From: a virus
IMG/VR virus record: IMGVR_UViG_3300033141_004453
Coordinates: 1 to 55,936 of that record
DNA length: 55,936 nucleotides
Direction: 5' to 3' (one strand)
Part shown: piece after piece, positions 42,153 through 51,295 of the stretch
Layout: every line of letters begins with the position of its first letter
How positions within the stretch are numbered: the first letter of the stretch is position 1
Program-made: the position numbers and the translations under genes
Notes under the pieces: generated by a model
The model's input: only the letters and a program-made list of their open reading frames with translations
The model's database searches: none
What the model was told of the DNA's origin: nothing

Positions 42153-43133
42153 CTAAAATACCATAGCAATTAAATCCCCCCATATATCTTCTGTTCCTGC
42201 ATCTGATGTAACTCTTACATAAAAAATATAAGTTCTTGAACTAGATATTTTCAATAACTTATTTACAGCATATCCTGCTTGCATATTATATGGTCCTTCA
42301 ACAGTAAATCCTTCCAAAAATGTGCTACCCAGTCCTGGAGATGTTTGATACAATTGTCCTCCTACATCTTCTCCTGTAGTACCTATATCTCCTCCTCCAG
42401 TAACGCTCACAAATATTACATTTCCACTTGATGCATACACAACAACAGACCCTACATTCTGATAACTAGTGGGAACATTACTTAAATCCCAACTTGTACA
42501 ATCACAATCCTTTATTCCTATACTGTCAGCATAAGTTTTATTTACAATATCAGTTCCAGCCGATGGAGATGAAGTAACTCGTCCTTTAGATACATAAATT
42601 TCAGTGTTAGTTCCACTTATCAAATCACCAAGTGAAACATTTCCATTAGACACCTTGAAATTAGATGAATTAAAACTCGCAATACCTTTATTTGTAGTAG
42701 AAGCATTCTCTCCTGATATTATAGAACCAGAAGTAATATCAATTCCTTCACCAGCAATTAGTGAACTAACTACCGCTCTTGGAAGGTTGGCAGGACAAAC
42801 AGCTAAATCTGATGAAGAGTATGTTACCGCCTCTTCATTTAATGCAATTCTAACTATTCCTTTATTTGTGGTAGAAGCATTTTCACCTACAATAACACTT
42901 CCATTACTAATATCAATTCCCTCCCCACCATAAATTCCATTTCCAATACCTTTAACAAAAAGTTGGGAAGATGTACCACTAATCCAACTACCTGTCACTA
43001 AATTATCATCTGTTGAAATACTATTTAACCTATCAACAATAGGATTTATACCACTAGCACCCATTGCACTTCCAACTATAGGTCCGGCAGGAAACATCAA
43101 TCCACTTTCATACCTACTAAACAATTGTGCCAT
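42153..43133 (-). CDS. Tail fibre protein
   Basis: A 326-residue protein. Two near-identical repeats (GEGIDISNGSVIVGENASTT and GEGIDITSGSIISGENASTT, each followed by NKGI, ~70-160) match a widespread phage tail-fibre shaft motif. The C-terminal ~110 residues are beta-rich and probably form the receptor-binding tip. A TATA-like dyad lies at ~47 bases upstream, giving it its own promoter candidate. Confidence 0.82.
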   Translation of the reverse strand: MAQLFSRYESGLMFPAGPIVGSAMGASGINPIVDRLNSISTDDNLVTGSWISGTSSQLFVKGIGNGIYGGEGIDISNGSVIVGENASTTNKGIVRIALNEEAVTYSSSDLAVCPANLPRAVVSSLIAGEGIDITSGSIISGENASTTNKGIASFNSSNFKVSNGNVSLGDLISGTNTEIYVSKGRVTSSPSAGTDIVNKTYADSIGIKDCDCTSWDLSNVPTSYQNVGSVVVYASSGNVIFVSVTGGGDIGTTGEDVGGQLYQTSPGLGSTFLEGFTVEGPYNMQAGYAVNKLLKISSSRTYIFYVRVTSDAGTEDIWGDLIAMVF

Positions 43134-43169
43134 ACTAATTTATAATGGGATTATTTTTTAATTTTATAG

Positions 43170-43190
43170 TTTTAAATTATATAATTTAAT
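43170..43190 (-). promoter_or_regulatory. Palindromic promoter of tail fibre gene
   Basis: TTAAATTATATAATTTAA at 43172-43189 is a perfect 18-bp palindrome within the last codons of the upstream gene, ~47 bases before the fibre ATG at 43133. Expected transcription start ~43154. Confidence 0.55.
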
Positions 43191-43539
43191 AATACTTATG
43201 TGTTATTTGTATTTGTAATTCTCTTTCACCTTCAAATTCAATACTACCTATAACCTCTCTTTGAAATAAATTGCCACCTGCTGATGCATTAAATAATCCA
43301 AATTCTCTTAAAGTAGTACCACTTATTTCCGATGAGGAAAAATCTGCAGTCCATGTTACATTACTCCCAACACTCAAATCTCTTGTTGTAATAATATTTC
43401 TATCTGTTTCATTATCTAATGTTGTATCTGATGTACTAAAAGCAGTATCTCCATCACCAATAGCAATATGTGTAGGGACTGTTCCTGAATTTCCCATAAT
43501 TACTGCTATGCTTTTAACACCATCTGTCGTTATTCCCAT
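43186..43539 (-). CDS. Tail/baseplate-associated protein
   Basis: A 117-residue beta-rich protein. THIAIGDGDTAFS and LREFGLFNASAGGNLFQREV are typical of phage proteins lying between baseplate and fibres. The start directly follows the preceding gene. It probably attaches fibres to the tail tip. Confidence 0.65.
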   Translation of the reverse strand: MGITTDGVKSIAVIMGNSGTVPTHIAIGDGDTAFSTSDTTLDNETDRNIITTRDLSVGSNVTWTADFSSSEISGTTLREFGLFNASAGGNLFQREVIGSIEFEGERELQIQITHKYY

Positions 43540-45672
43540 TAAAAATCTCCTCCTGATACATTTAGTTGTGAACCTGCATCTGAATAGGCTAATCTTGAAT
43601 TTGTATCATCTAACCTACCATGTTTAGATGAGTGAAAGATGAAATTACTACCAACACTTTTAGTCCAAACTTCATAATGAGTTTGAACTCCTACACTTCC
43701 TGTCACAGTTTCTAATCTTGAAATTGTTCCTTCTAACTGACTTGTTTCAAAATTTTTTGTCCTTAATATCTGGTCCTTCATCACATCAACAAAATCTGCA
43801 ATTTTTTTGTTAACTTTAATTACCAAAACATTATCACTCAAATTATTTGTTTTATTAAATTCATAATATGCACTTAAAATCGTATAAACTTGATTATTCA
43901 CATTATGAAATGGTATATCAATAATACATGTATTTCCAGGTGTAACATCTACTATTCCTCTAATCTGTAATGTTCCAGATAGTTTCGGGTCTTTATGTTC
44001 ATTCAAAAAAGTAGTAGCTCTACTATTAGCCAAAGGAAAATCTTTTATGTTTTTATCAGTTATAACTTTTGTTTTTGGTCCATAACTCCCAATACTTGCC
44101 ACATCCTCTACATATTTAAGAATTGGAGTACTTCTATCATAATCTACAATAATACTACCTCCATTTGAAGGTATGTTATCACCTGCCGCTGTTCCTGAAA
44201 CAAATATTATTTTCTTATCTGTAAAATCAACAACATACTTTAATCCTGATGTTGTTTCAGGAGAATTTAAACTTAAAATTCCTCCTTTTTCTTGAAGTAC
44301 ATCATCTACATAAACACTTGTGTTATGTGGTTTATCAGTTAATGTGAAAACACTTCCAGTACCATCAGCTATAAATTCATCCCTCGCTCCAGTCAAAATT
44401 CTGTCTCCATAGACCCAAACCTTATTAAAAATTTCATTATCATCTCTAACAAATTTTGCTTCAATTACATTCTTTTTACTAAATGGAATTAAAGATTGAA
44501 TTTGTTGTGATGTTAAAGCAATATCATAAAATCTAAAGTCATCTAAACTTCCTTCAAAAAAGCTTCCACTTGTAGTATTATAGTATGAACCTATTGCAGT
44601 TAATCCTCCAATATCTTTTCCAGTATAAGATACTTTTGAGTAGGCAGTTCCATCTAAATAAGGAGTGCAGGTAGAATCTGAATTATCAAAGACTAATGCT
44701 ATGTGATGCCATTTTCCATCATTTACATCACTTCTTGCTATTCCAGTATCCTTCCATGTGCCTGGTGCATCTAAGAATTCAATATTCCCACTTCCAGCAT
44801 ATCCTCTCCAAGCAATTACAAACCTCCCTGATTGAGTATCAAATAAATATTCTGCACTTGAGGGAGAATTAGTTGTTTTAATCCAAAAAGCAAAAGTATA
44901 GGATTTAGAGGTAGAGGTTAGACCTGTAATATCTATAGCATCATCTACTCCGTTGAATTCCAAGGCGGTATTTATCTTTCCTGAAACACTCATAGTATTG
45001 GTATTATTGACAGAAGTTCCATTTAGAAGTTCCATTTATATTTCCAGTAGAATCTATTACTGTTGTATCATCCGCATTATCATCAAATTTCCAATAGGCC
45101 TTTAATGATGATGGTAAACTGCCTTTTTCTACAAAATGAACATCTTTATCTGTATCAACATAAAAATAATAATTTGACAGTTTCGCTAATTCTACTAAAC
45201 TATCAAATATAGGTTTATGAGCAAATGTTACCCTTTCCAAAGTTACTCCTGTATTAGTATCAACATTGTTTGTTGTTACAATATTTTCAACATTTTGTTC
45301 TACAATAATCTTTGCTATTTCACCTACATCTCTATTTTTGAAAACTGTCGGTTGTACTGATACATCTTGAAGAACTGCTCCATAATCCCTACCAAACAAT
45401 CTAATTTCTTCTTTTTGTGACTTACCAACAAATTCAATGTTTTCTATAATCCCCCTAAAAATCTTTATTGTTGGTGGATTTGTATCAACTTCTGCATATA
45501 TTTGTACATCATCATTTAAATTAAATGTGTTACTATACTTTCCATCAACATTATTAAATGTTATTTCAAAATTAGAAACTGCATTAAAATCACCTATATT
45601 TCTTTCTACATTTATGTTTTTAGCATCGGTATATTCAACACTTTCAATCACTAATTTCGTATAAACTACCAT
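43539..45672 (-). pseudogene. Tail hub/LamG gene split by 13-bp duplication
   Basis: One long gene of ~707 codons is interrupted. The 5' frame (45672-45004) gives a tail hub-like domain (~1-185; FEITFNNVDGKYSNT, VQIYAEVDTNPPTIK, IRLFGRDYGAVLQ) that enters a LamG domain (LKAYWKFDDNADD). The 3' frame (45035-43539) continues LamG (INTALEFNGVDDAID, DGKWHHIALVFDN, SLDDFRFYDIALT) and a hub C-terminus. The 13-base unit AGAAGTTCCATTT occurs twice in tandem (45012-45024, 45025-45037). Removing one copy restores a single frame. It may be a slippage phase variant, an assembly error or a true split. Confidence 0.8.
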
Positions 45673-47337
45673 CTATCCTAAACTTATTTTTTTATTTAAT
45701 TCTCTTTGGAATGCATTAATCATATCTTCTGGGTCAACTCCTTGGACTTTATCAATGTTGAAAATATATGTATTGCCCATACCACCACTTTTTGTTCCAA
45801 TTAAAGTGTCATTAGGATTCATTTTTAAAAGCTGTCCATTAGGTCGTAGTATGAAATCATCAAGAACTCTTATTCCTGGTGCATCTGCATTTAGAACTAT
45901 TACATCATCTTTCCAATTTAGAACTATTACATCATCATTTTTTGTAGTAGGCGTTGTTCTAGTTGTTGTACTTGAAACATGTACTCTTGAACTTGATGAC
46001 CTACTTCTACTAGACCTTGATTTTTCAGGAGCATCATCAGCCAAACCAAATAAATCCAACACCCAATCAAATAAATCTTTAATCCAACCTACCAAATCCT
46101 CTACCCAACCTACAACAGTTTCTAATACACTTGCAAATCCTTTTAGAAAATCAGCAACAACTCTCAGAGCAGGCATTGCTACCTTTAATATAGAAGTCCC
46201 AATCTCTATGAAGTTAGTAGCAATTTTAAGTAATGGAGGAATTAAAGGAACTAATGCTTCAAGCAATTCAACAGTAACTTCAATTAAATCACCTATAAAT
46301 GGAAGAATAGCATCAACAGCCTCTAATATAGCTTCACCAATAGCCAATGCTAAATCTGTAAGAGGAGGAATAAGTTTTTCAATAGTTGGCATTAATCTTG
46401 CTATAAACATATCTGCCAATCTGATAGCTATTTCAATAACCCCTGTTATTAGAGGAACTAAGGATTTAAGAATTCTTGCAAAAGATTCACCTAATACTGG
46501 AAGTAAAGGTTTGATTGAAGGAAGCAAGTCTTTCAATAATGTATCAGCCAATTTGGAAATAACAGGTAAAACTGCTGCACCTATTTCTCTCTTCATTAAT
46601 GAAAGTGTATCCTTTAAATTAGAAAACTTACCTTCTACAGTTTCCGCCTGTTTAGCCATTAAATCTGCAAACCTTCCACCTTCTGTTGTTAAGTTAGTAA
46701 AAACATCCATAGTATCTTGAAATGTAACTTGTCCAGCTGATACCATTTCTTGAATTTCTGCTGTTGTTACACCAAACTTTTTGGCCAACTCTTCCATAAC
46801 AGGAATACCTGCAACAGCAAAATCTCTTAGTTCCCTTCCAGTAAGTTTTCCTTGTGCTCTAACTTGTCCTAAATTTAAAATCAATCTTTGCAGGCCTTCT
46901 TCTCCTAATCCTAAACCTGCTGCTACATCACCAACCTTTTTTAAAGCAGGAATAACTTCCTCACTTTCAAAACCTACAGCCATTAATTGTCTTGCTCCTC
47001 TCTCAACTCCTTGTAATGTGAAAGGAGTAGTTCTTGCAAATTCTGCTAAATCCTCTAACATTTTTTGTGCTTTTTCACCACTTCCTAACATTGTGGTAAA
47101 AGCTATTTGTGTTTGTTCAAAATCAGCGGCTGCTTTCAAAGAAGAAACACCAACTGCTGTCATTGCTGTTCCTAATGCTACCACTCCACCTACTGCTGCG
47201 CCAGTAGCTAATTTTGAAAACTTACCTAAAGTTGTTTCTGCTCTTCCAAAAGTACTACTGAATTTATCAATTGCTTGAATAGTAATTGCTACCGTAGCTC
47301 CACCGGCAATACCACCTAAAATATTTCCTAATGCCAT
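45673..47337 (-). CDS. Tape measure protein
   Basis: A 554-residue tail-length ruler. The N-terminus has Ala/Gly membrane-like segments (residues ~5-65), followed by AAADFEQTQIAFTTMLGSG and GRELRDFAVAGIPVMEEL, conserved in phage tape measures. The middle is a long helical hydrophobic-repeat region (LIPPLTDLALAIGEAILEAV and similar). Near ~485-502 the 9-residue unit DDVIVLNWK is tandemly repeated. By ~1.5 A per residue, a tail of ~80 nm is expected. Its ATG overlaps the frameshift product stop. Confidence 0.88.
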   Translation of the reverse strand: MALGNILGGIAGGATVAITIQAIDKFSSTFGRAETTLGKFSKLATGAAVGGVVALGTAMTAVGVSSLKAAADFEQTQIAFTTMLGSGEKAQKMLEDLAEFARTTPFTLQGVERGARQLMAVGFESEEVIPALKKVGDVAAGLGLGEEGLQRLILNLGQVRAQGKLTGRELRDFAVAGIPVMEELAKKFGVTTAEIQEMVSAGQVTFQDTMDVFTNLTTEGGRFADLMAKQAETVEGKFSNLKDTLSLMKREIGAAVLPVISKLADTLLKDLLPSIKPLLPVLGESFARILKSLVPLITGVIEIAIRLADMFIARLMPTIEKLIPPLTDLALAIGEAILEAVDAILPFIGDLIEVTVELLEALVPLIPPLLKIATNFIEIGTSILKVAMPALRVVADFLKGFASVLETVVGWVEDLVGWIKDLFDWVLDLFGLADDAPEKSRSSRSRSSSSRVHVSSTTTRTTPTTKNDDVIVLNWKDDVIVLNADAPGIRVLDDFILRPNGQLLKMNPNDTLIGTKSGGMGNTYIFNIDKVQGVDPEDMINAFQRELNKKISLG

Positions 47338-47523
47338 TATATTCTTTTTCTATTCATCCTCTTTAATTTTCTCTTCTTCATCTCTCTTTCCCTTACTTCC
47401 TTATTACTTTCCCTTATGAGTAAATTTATTTCAGCATAAGTAAGTTTTGGGATATCAAAAAAAGTGTAACCTTTTGAGTGAAGGAACCAAATAGTATCTA
47501 TTTCACTAATTAAGTTTTTTTTT
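47337..47523 (-). CDS. -1 frameshift extension of tail chaperone (gpT-like)
   Basis: This frame has no start of its own. It opens at the A9 run (47523-47515 minus strand) and encodes ~57 residues (IWFLHSKGYTFFDIPKLTYA, then a basic end) up to TAA 47339-47337, overlapping the tape-measure ATG. Its size and place match the lambda gpG-T arrangement. A -1 slip on A-AAA-AAA in the preceding gene would give a 181-residue fusion. Confidence 0.7.
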
Positions 47524-47881
47524 CTAAACTTTCAATAACTTTTGAAGTAATTGCTCCTTCTATTTCTTTTTGCGATTTTCCTGTAGAAACACTCATAATA
47601 GCCACTACTATTGCTCCTAAATAATTTGGTTTTAAATCCCTTACTTCTTCCTCTGTAAACTTAGGATTCACACAAAATTTTGTCACTATTTCTACATCTT
47701 GTTCTTTTGTAGTGTTACCATCAGCACCCAAACCAGCAAATAAATTTTGAATTTCACCTTTAACCATAGGTTTCACTACTATTTCTTCATCACTATTCAA
47801 TAGTTCCAACTTTACTTTTACAGGGATAAGGTTTCCATCCTTATCTCTCTGTAAAATTGCTTGTCCCTTATCAAGTATCAT
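47510..47881 (-). CDS. Tail assembly chaperone (gpG-like)
   Basis: A 123-residue protein between the major tail protein and the tape measure. KGEIQNLFAGLGADGNTT and KFTEEEVRDLKPNYLGAIVV are typical small acidic tail chaperone features. It ends KVIESLEKKT with the A9 slippery run in the last codons, two codons before TAA. See the frameshift extension entry. It coats the tape measure during tail assembly. Confidence 0.75.
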   Translation of the reverse strand: MILDKGQAILQRDKDGNLIPVKVKLELLNSDEEIVVKPMVKGEIQNLFAGLGADGNTTKEQDVEIVTKFCVNPKFTEEEVRDLKPNYLGAIVVAIMSVSTGKSQKEIEGAITSKVIESLEKKT

Positions 47882-47908
47882 CTTACTTATAAACCTCCTT
47901 TCAAATCA

Positions 47909-48880
47909 CTACCAAGCGTTATAATCTACAATACTATCATGTGCTGTGGCACTTACATGCTGTGGTACAATAGTTATTGTTTGGTCATGCACACCTTCAA
48001 CTGGTGATGGGGTTTCCATATCCACTAACTTACAACCACTCATAATTAAGAACAAACTTCCTGCAGTTCCTTTTACTTCTATCATAGAATTAAATGTTGA
48101 ACCTGCCATAAAATAACTGTCATATAATGTTTTTGCATTATCATTATCCATCCTTAGTGTAGCAGTTAACTCATAGTCCCTATTTTGAGGAATAAATTCT
48201 ACAGCTTGTCTACTTCCGTTTAAGTAATGTCCTGGTTCAAGATTGTTATTAATCCTAAAAGTCATTGTTACTGTGTTATCATATACTGTCCCTGATGGAA
48301 TGTGAAGTGTTGCTTCATTAAATTTATATGGAGATGTTGTTGATGGTGTAACTGTTGTAACTGCTCCAGATGAAAATGTCAAATTCTGAGCAACATAACC
48401 TACTTCACAACTTACTAAATCATCTTGTGAAAAGGTTATAGTGTAACTATCAATCATACACCCATTTAAAGTTCTTATGAAATTACTTCCTGCTATTCCA
48501 GTATTTTTACTATCTTCTAGAGTAAAAGATGTAAGTGATTGATTGGGGATATTATAAATTGAATCATCACTATTTGTTTCACTAAATACATGACTTCCTG
48601 CAGTTGCAGTTTCTGATATACTACCAATAGCCATCCCTAAAAATTTCCAATCTTGAGGGTAATATGTAAATGTTCCTGTAAAATCTAAAGGTCCATCTGC
48701 AAATGTATCAACATTTCTATCGGTTGAACCTTGATACCTAACTTGAATAACATTTGTTGCTTCGTCTATTGTATGGTCTTGTACTAACCCAATCCATTGT
48801 CTAGTTCCTGAAGTTGATGCATAAGTCCCACTTTCATAAATAAAAGCTAATTGATTTTGGTCTGAAAAATACTTACTCAT
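47909..48880 (-). CDS. Major tail tube protein
   Basis: A 323-residue beta-rich protein behind GGAGGTAG. Regions such as FTGTFTYYPQDWKFLGMAIG, DSYTITFSQDDLVSCEVGYV and NNLEPGHYLNGSRQAVEF are typical of phage tail tube (TTP-2-like) subunits. The C-terminus ends in a His-rich HVSATAHDSIVDYNAW. Its position before the chaperone and tape measure supports the call. Confidence 0.78.
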   Translation of the reverse strand: MSKYFSDQNQLAFIYESGTYASTSGTRQWIGLVQDHTIDEATNVIQVRYQGSTDRNVDTFADGPLDFTGTFTYYPQDWKFLGMAIGSISETATAGSHVFSETNSDDSIYNIPNQSLTSFTLEDSKNTGIAGSNFIRTLNGCMIDSYTITFSQDDLVSCEVGYVAQNLTFSSGAVTTVTPSTTSPYKFNEATLHIPSGTVYDNTVTMTFRINNNLEPGHYLNGSRQAVEFIPQNRDYELTATLRMDNDNAKTLYDSYFMAGSTFNSMIEVKGTAGSLFLIMSGCKLVDMETPSPVEGVHDQTITIVPQHVSATAHDSIVDYNAW

Positions 48881-48896
48881 CTCAATCTACCTCCTT

Positions 48897-49349
48897 TCAA
48901 TTACATATGAATAAATATGTTACCTCCATTACTTTACTTTTAACATTAGATTCTGAAACATTAACCACAGAACTAAGGTTAAAATCAAATAAATTTGCTC
49001 CTGCAATATTATCACCTGTGATTTGATTGTCTCTCAAATAATTATGAACTTCATCAAACAATTCATCTCTTTCCTTCACATTCCTTGCCCAAATTCTTAT
49101 TTCAATTGTTAATCTTAACAATGTTCCTTCACTTCCCATTCCTAATTTCCCTTCTTGTATTGTTCCACTATCAGTAACAGTTATTATAGGATATTTAACT
49201 GGTCTTTCGGGATATGAGGTTAAAACAAATCTTTCACCACTACCTCTACTAGCAGAGATAGGGTCTACAATATTAGAGTTAAGTTTATCCCTTATGAAAT
49301 TTACAGTATCCGCTACAAATGTAGATGACTCAACAGATGTTATGACCAT
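48897..49349 (-). CDS. Tail completion/terminator protein
   Basis: A 150-residue alpha/beta protein. VADTVNFIRDKLNSN and YPIITVTDSG, then LRLTIEIRIWARNVKERDEL, follow the pattern of the gpU-like tail completion family. Located between head-connector genes and the tail tube, it probably caps the tail tube for joining. Confidence 0.65.
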   Translation of the reverse strand: MVITSVESSTFVADTVNFIRDKLNSNIVDPISASRGSGERFVLTSYPERPVKYPIITVTDSGTIQEGKLGMGSEGTLLRLTIEIRIWARNVKERDELFDEVHNYLRDNQITGDNIAGANLFDFNLSSVVNVSESNVKSKVMEVTYLFICN

Positions 49350-49433
49350 TATTATTCCTCGCTTGGATTATTTGGACTTACTCGCTTGTAAGTCTATTAA
49401 TTTAAAATAAGAAAAATTTATAAATAATTAGAT

Positions 49434-49451
49434 TTAAATTATATAGTTTGT
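49434..49451 (-). promoter_or_regulatory. TATA-like dyad upstream of tail genes
   Basis: TTAAATTATATAGTTT is the recurrent element, ~90 bases upstream of the tail-completion ATG and overlapping the end of the zinc-ribbon gene. A promoter for the tail operon is plausible. Confidence 0.4.
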
Positions 49452-49452
49452 T

Positions 49453-49587
49453 TTATTTCTGTTTACTCTTTTTCAATCTTTTCTTTCTCCAATCATTATG
49501 ACACTTTGGACAAACTTTTGGGTCTTTTTTCTTTAGTTGAGTAAACCATTCCCAACCACAAAATTTACATTTATATTTTTTTCTCAT
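49453..49587 (-). CDS. Small zinc-ribbon protein, 44 residues
   Basis: ATG 49587 to TAA 49453. CKFCGWEWF and VCPKCHND give four ligands for a zinc ribbon with a Lys-rich end. It lies between connector and tail genes. Unknown; small ribbon proteins in this place are common in related viruses. Confidence 0.55.
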   Translation of the reverse strand: MRKKYKCKFCGWEWFTQLKKKDPKVCPKCHNDWRKKRLKKSKQK

Positions 49588-49635
49588 ATTAATTCCTTAG
49601 TCATATAAGGTTTTTTTGTTTATTTGTTTTTACTC

Positions 49636-49830
49636 TCAATCTACATTCCAATTATCTACTTCTATACTCTCTACATCACAAAATTCTGCTCCACCTTCTT
49701 CTAATCCTGTTTTTGTGTCATCCATGAATTCTTGTAGCAAAAAATCTTTCACTTTCCTTACATCTTCTTCATTACCTTTTGCTTTCACTTCAAAACTCAC
49801 TTTATATGTTTTTTCCATTTTTTTATTCAT
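49636..49830 (-). CDS. Hypothetical 64-residue protein
   Basis: It starts at ATG 49830 (ATG 49818 possible). One strand-helix-strand unit (TYKVSFEVKAKG, EEDVRKVKDFLLQEF, CDVESIEVDNWNV) suggests a ferredoxin-like or small regulatory fold. A TATA-like stretch (TATTATAATTTAATATATA) lies upstream at ~49870-49890. Not recognised. Confidence 0.5.
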   Translation of the reverse strand: MNKKMEKTYKVSFEVKAKGNEEDVRKVKDFLLQEFMDDTKTGLEEGGAEFCDVESIEVDNWNVD

Positions 49831-49966
49831 TTTATTTATAATTTATAAAATATAAGAATATTTAAATACTTTATTATAATTTAATATATATGTTAAAGCA
49901 TAGATGCTTCTCTCTTAATTTGAGGATTTTAAAGGATTATTTTCAAATCCAAAAATCCTCATTTTC

Positions 49967-50341
49967 TTATAGTTTCTCAATCTTTTTCTTTATAAACTCT
50001 TTTACTTTATTTCTATTTCTTTCTGCGCTATTCCTAAAATGCTTCCTTGGTAAAAGTTTAGAAGTTCCATACTCCAAGAATTTGGCATAACTTACATTGG
50101 TTTTAATAAGAGCAGTTAGAGGAGCAGGAAATATTGAAGAGATAGAATTCATAAATCTGCCAGTATCTACACTTCTTGGTTCCGCTCTATGACCTGCAAT
50201 ACTTTCAACAACTTCTCCTTCCATAAATAAACCAGCTTGTTTTACTGCATTTTGAGCCGCTTCTAATTTCTCTTTACTTGCTTTTTTCAAAAACGCTTGC
50301 ACATTAGATATTCCTTCAATCTTAATACTCACTCCATTCAT
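49967..50341 (-). CDS. HK97 gp10-like head-tail protein
   Basis: A 124-residue protein with the family's features: the central VDTGRFMNSISSIFP, NVSYAKFLEYGTSK and LPRKHFRNSAER. It binds at the neck as the tail attaches. It follows the head-closure gene with a 6-base gap. Confidence 0.87.
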   Translation of the reverse strand: MNGVSIKIEGISNVQAFLKKASKEKLEAAQNAVKQAGLFMEGEVVESIAGHRAEPRSVDTGRFMNSISSIFPAPLTALIKTNVSYAKFLEYGTSKLLPRKHFRNSAERNRNKVKEFIKKKIEKL

Positions 50342-50347
50342 CTTGTA

Positions 50348-50776
50348 TCACTCTCCTATGAAACTTCCATTAGTTAGATATCTTACATATATTTTTTTGT
50401 AAATAGGACTCCCATTTACATTCCAATATGTAACACCATCTATTATTTCATATTGCCTTGTAGGTGGGCTTCCTGTTGTTCCAATTTTTATAGGACCTAA
50501 ACCTGAAGTTTGAATGTCACCATTAACATAAATTTTCTTATCATCTAATGTTATTTTTCCTTGTTCCAATAATACACTATCATAACTTCCTCTTGTAGTA
50601 TCTATTGGTAAAATAACACCAGAACACCATAAATCATTACCTGATTGAGTTAAAGTGATATCATCATCATAATAACTTCCAGCTCCATAACTTACATTAT
50701 AATACTTAAATCTTATTTGTTCACCATATGAAAGAATTTGATTAACTTCTGCTCGTAGTTCGTTTACTAATGACAT
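50348..50776 (-). CDS. Head closure/connector protein
   Basis: A 142-residue beta-rich protein. YYNVSYGAGSYYDDDI, GVILPIDTTRGSYDSVLLEQ and YVNGDIQTSGLGPIK fit head-closure (gp16-type) connectors. Located between the adaptor and gp10-like genes, it seals the portal channel after packaging. Confidence 0.65.
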   Translation of the reverse strand: MSLVNELRAEVNQILSYGEQIRFKYYNVSYGAGSYYDDDITLTQSGNDLWCSGVILPIDTTRGSYDSVLLEQGKITLDDKKIYVNGDIQTSGLGPIKIGTTGSPPTRQYEIIDGVTYWNVNGSPIYKKIYVRYLTNGSFIGE

Positions 50777-50915
50777 TTTTTGCCTCCACTTTCCCTTCTT
50801 TTTTAGGAGTAATCAATTCATAATCCCCAGAATCTATAAGATGTTTTACATCTTTTTCCTCTACATCTACTATCATTCCATATGGTTGATGTTTTCCAAT
50901 ATATCTCAATTCCAT
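50742..50915 (-). CDS. Small connector-region protein, 57 residues
   Basis: ATG 50915 overlaps the adaptor gene stop (TAATG), and the 3' end overlaps the head-closure gene by 35 bases. LRYIGKHQPYGMIVDVEEKD and VKHLIDSGDYEL look like a small beta domain with a basic tail. It resembles the short proteins often between adaptor and closure genes. Role inferred only from context. Confidence 0.5.
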   Translation of the reverse strand: MELRYIGKHQPYGMIVDVEEKDVKHLIDSGDYELITPKKEGKVEAKNVISKRTTSRS

Positions 50916-51295
50916 TATCCTACTGCTTTATAATGGCTTATGCTCTGCCCCATGTAATTTAATTTCATTAAAGCATCTTCTCTCAACTTGTCTGATGTAG
51001 AAAGAGATGAGGATTGCCCTCCTTTACTAACACTTAAATCTCCTAATTTGAAACTACTAACATCAACACCTTGCATTTCCATCATCCTTAAGATAGATGA
51101 TGCAGATAAACTAATTATAGCAGGTTGATATACATCACTAACAGAAGTTCCAATATTTAGTCCAGTAAAATTTTCAGCAAAATTAATTTCTTGTTTTATC
51201 ATATTGTGTAGTGTAGCCCCACTTAAGTAAGACGGAACATTTTCTATCATGTTCAATAATACACTTCCAATTTCTTCTACACTTAAATTACTCAT
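50915..51295 (-). CDS. Head-tail adaptor protein
   Basis: A 126-residue mainly helical protein. VEEIGSVLLNMIENVPSYLS, DVYQPAIISLSASSILRMM and DALMKLNYMG resemble gp15-type adaptors that bind below the portal. Its size and place, just before closure and gp10 genes, agree. Confidence 0.65.
   Translation of the reverse strand: MSNLSVEEIGSVLLNMIENVPSYLSGATLHNMIKQEINFAENFTGLNIGTSVSDVYQPAIISLSASSILRMMEMQGVDVSSFKLGDLSVSKGGQSSSLSTSDKLREDALMKLNYMGQSISHYKAVG

Noticed and set aside
43539-45035. Independent LamG gene starting at ATG 45035
   Set aside because: The ATG lies in the duplicated 13-bp unit without a ribosome binding site, and the LamG domain would lose its first strand. A frame break of one gene explains it better.
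45755-46720. Long plus-strand open frame (321 codons) opposite the tape measure
   Set aside because: It is antisense to a strongly conserved tape measure gene, has no ribosome binding site and shows biased low-complexity composition, so it is a frame shadow.
46781-47278. Plus-strand open frame (165 codons) opposite the tape measure N-terminus
   Set aside because: A shadow of the same gene caused by its codon bias; no start signals.
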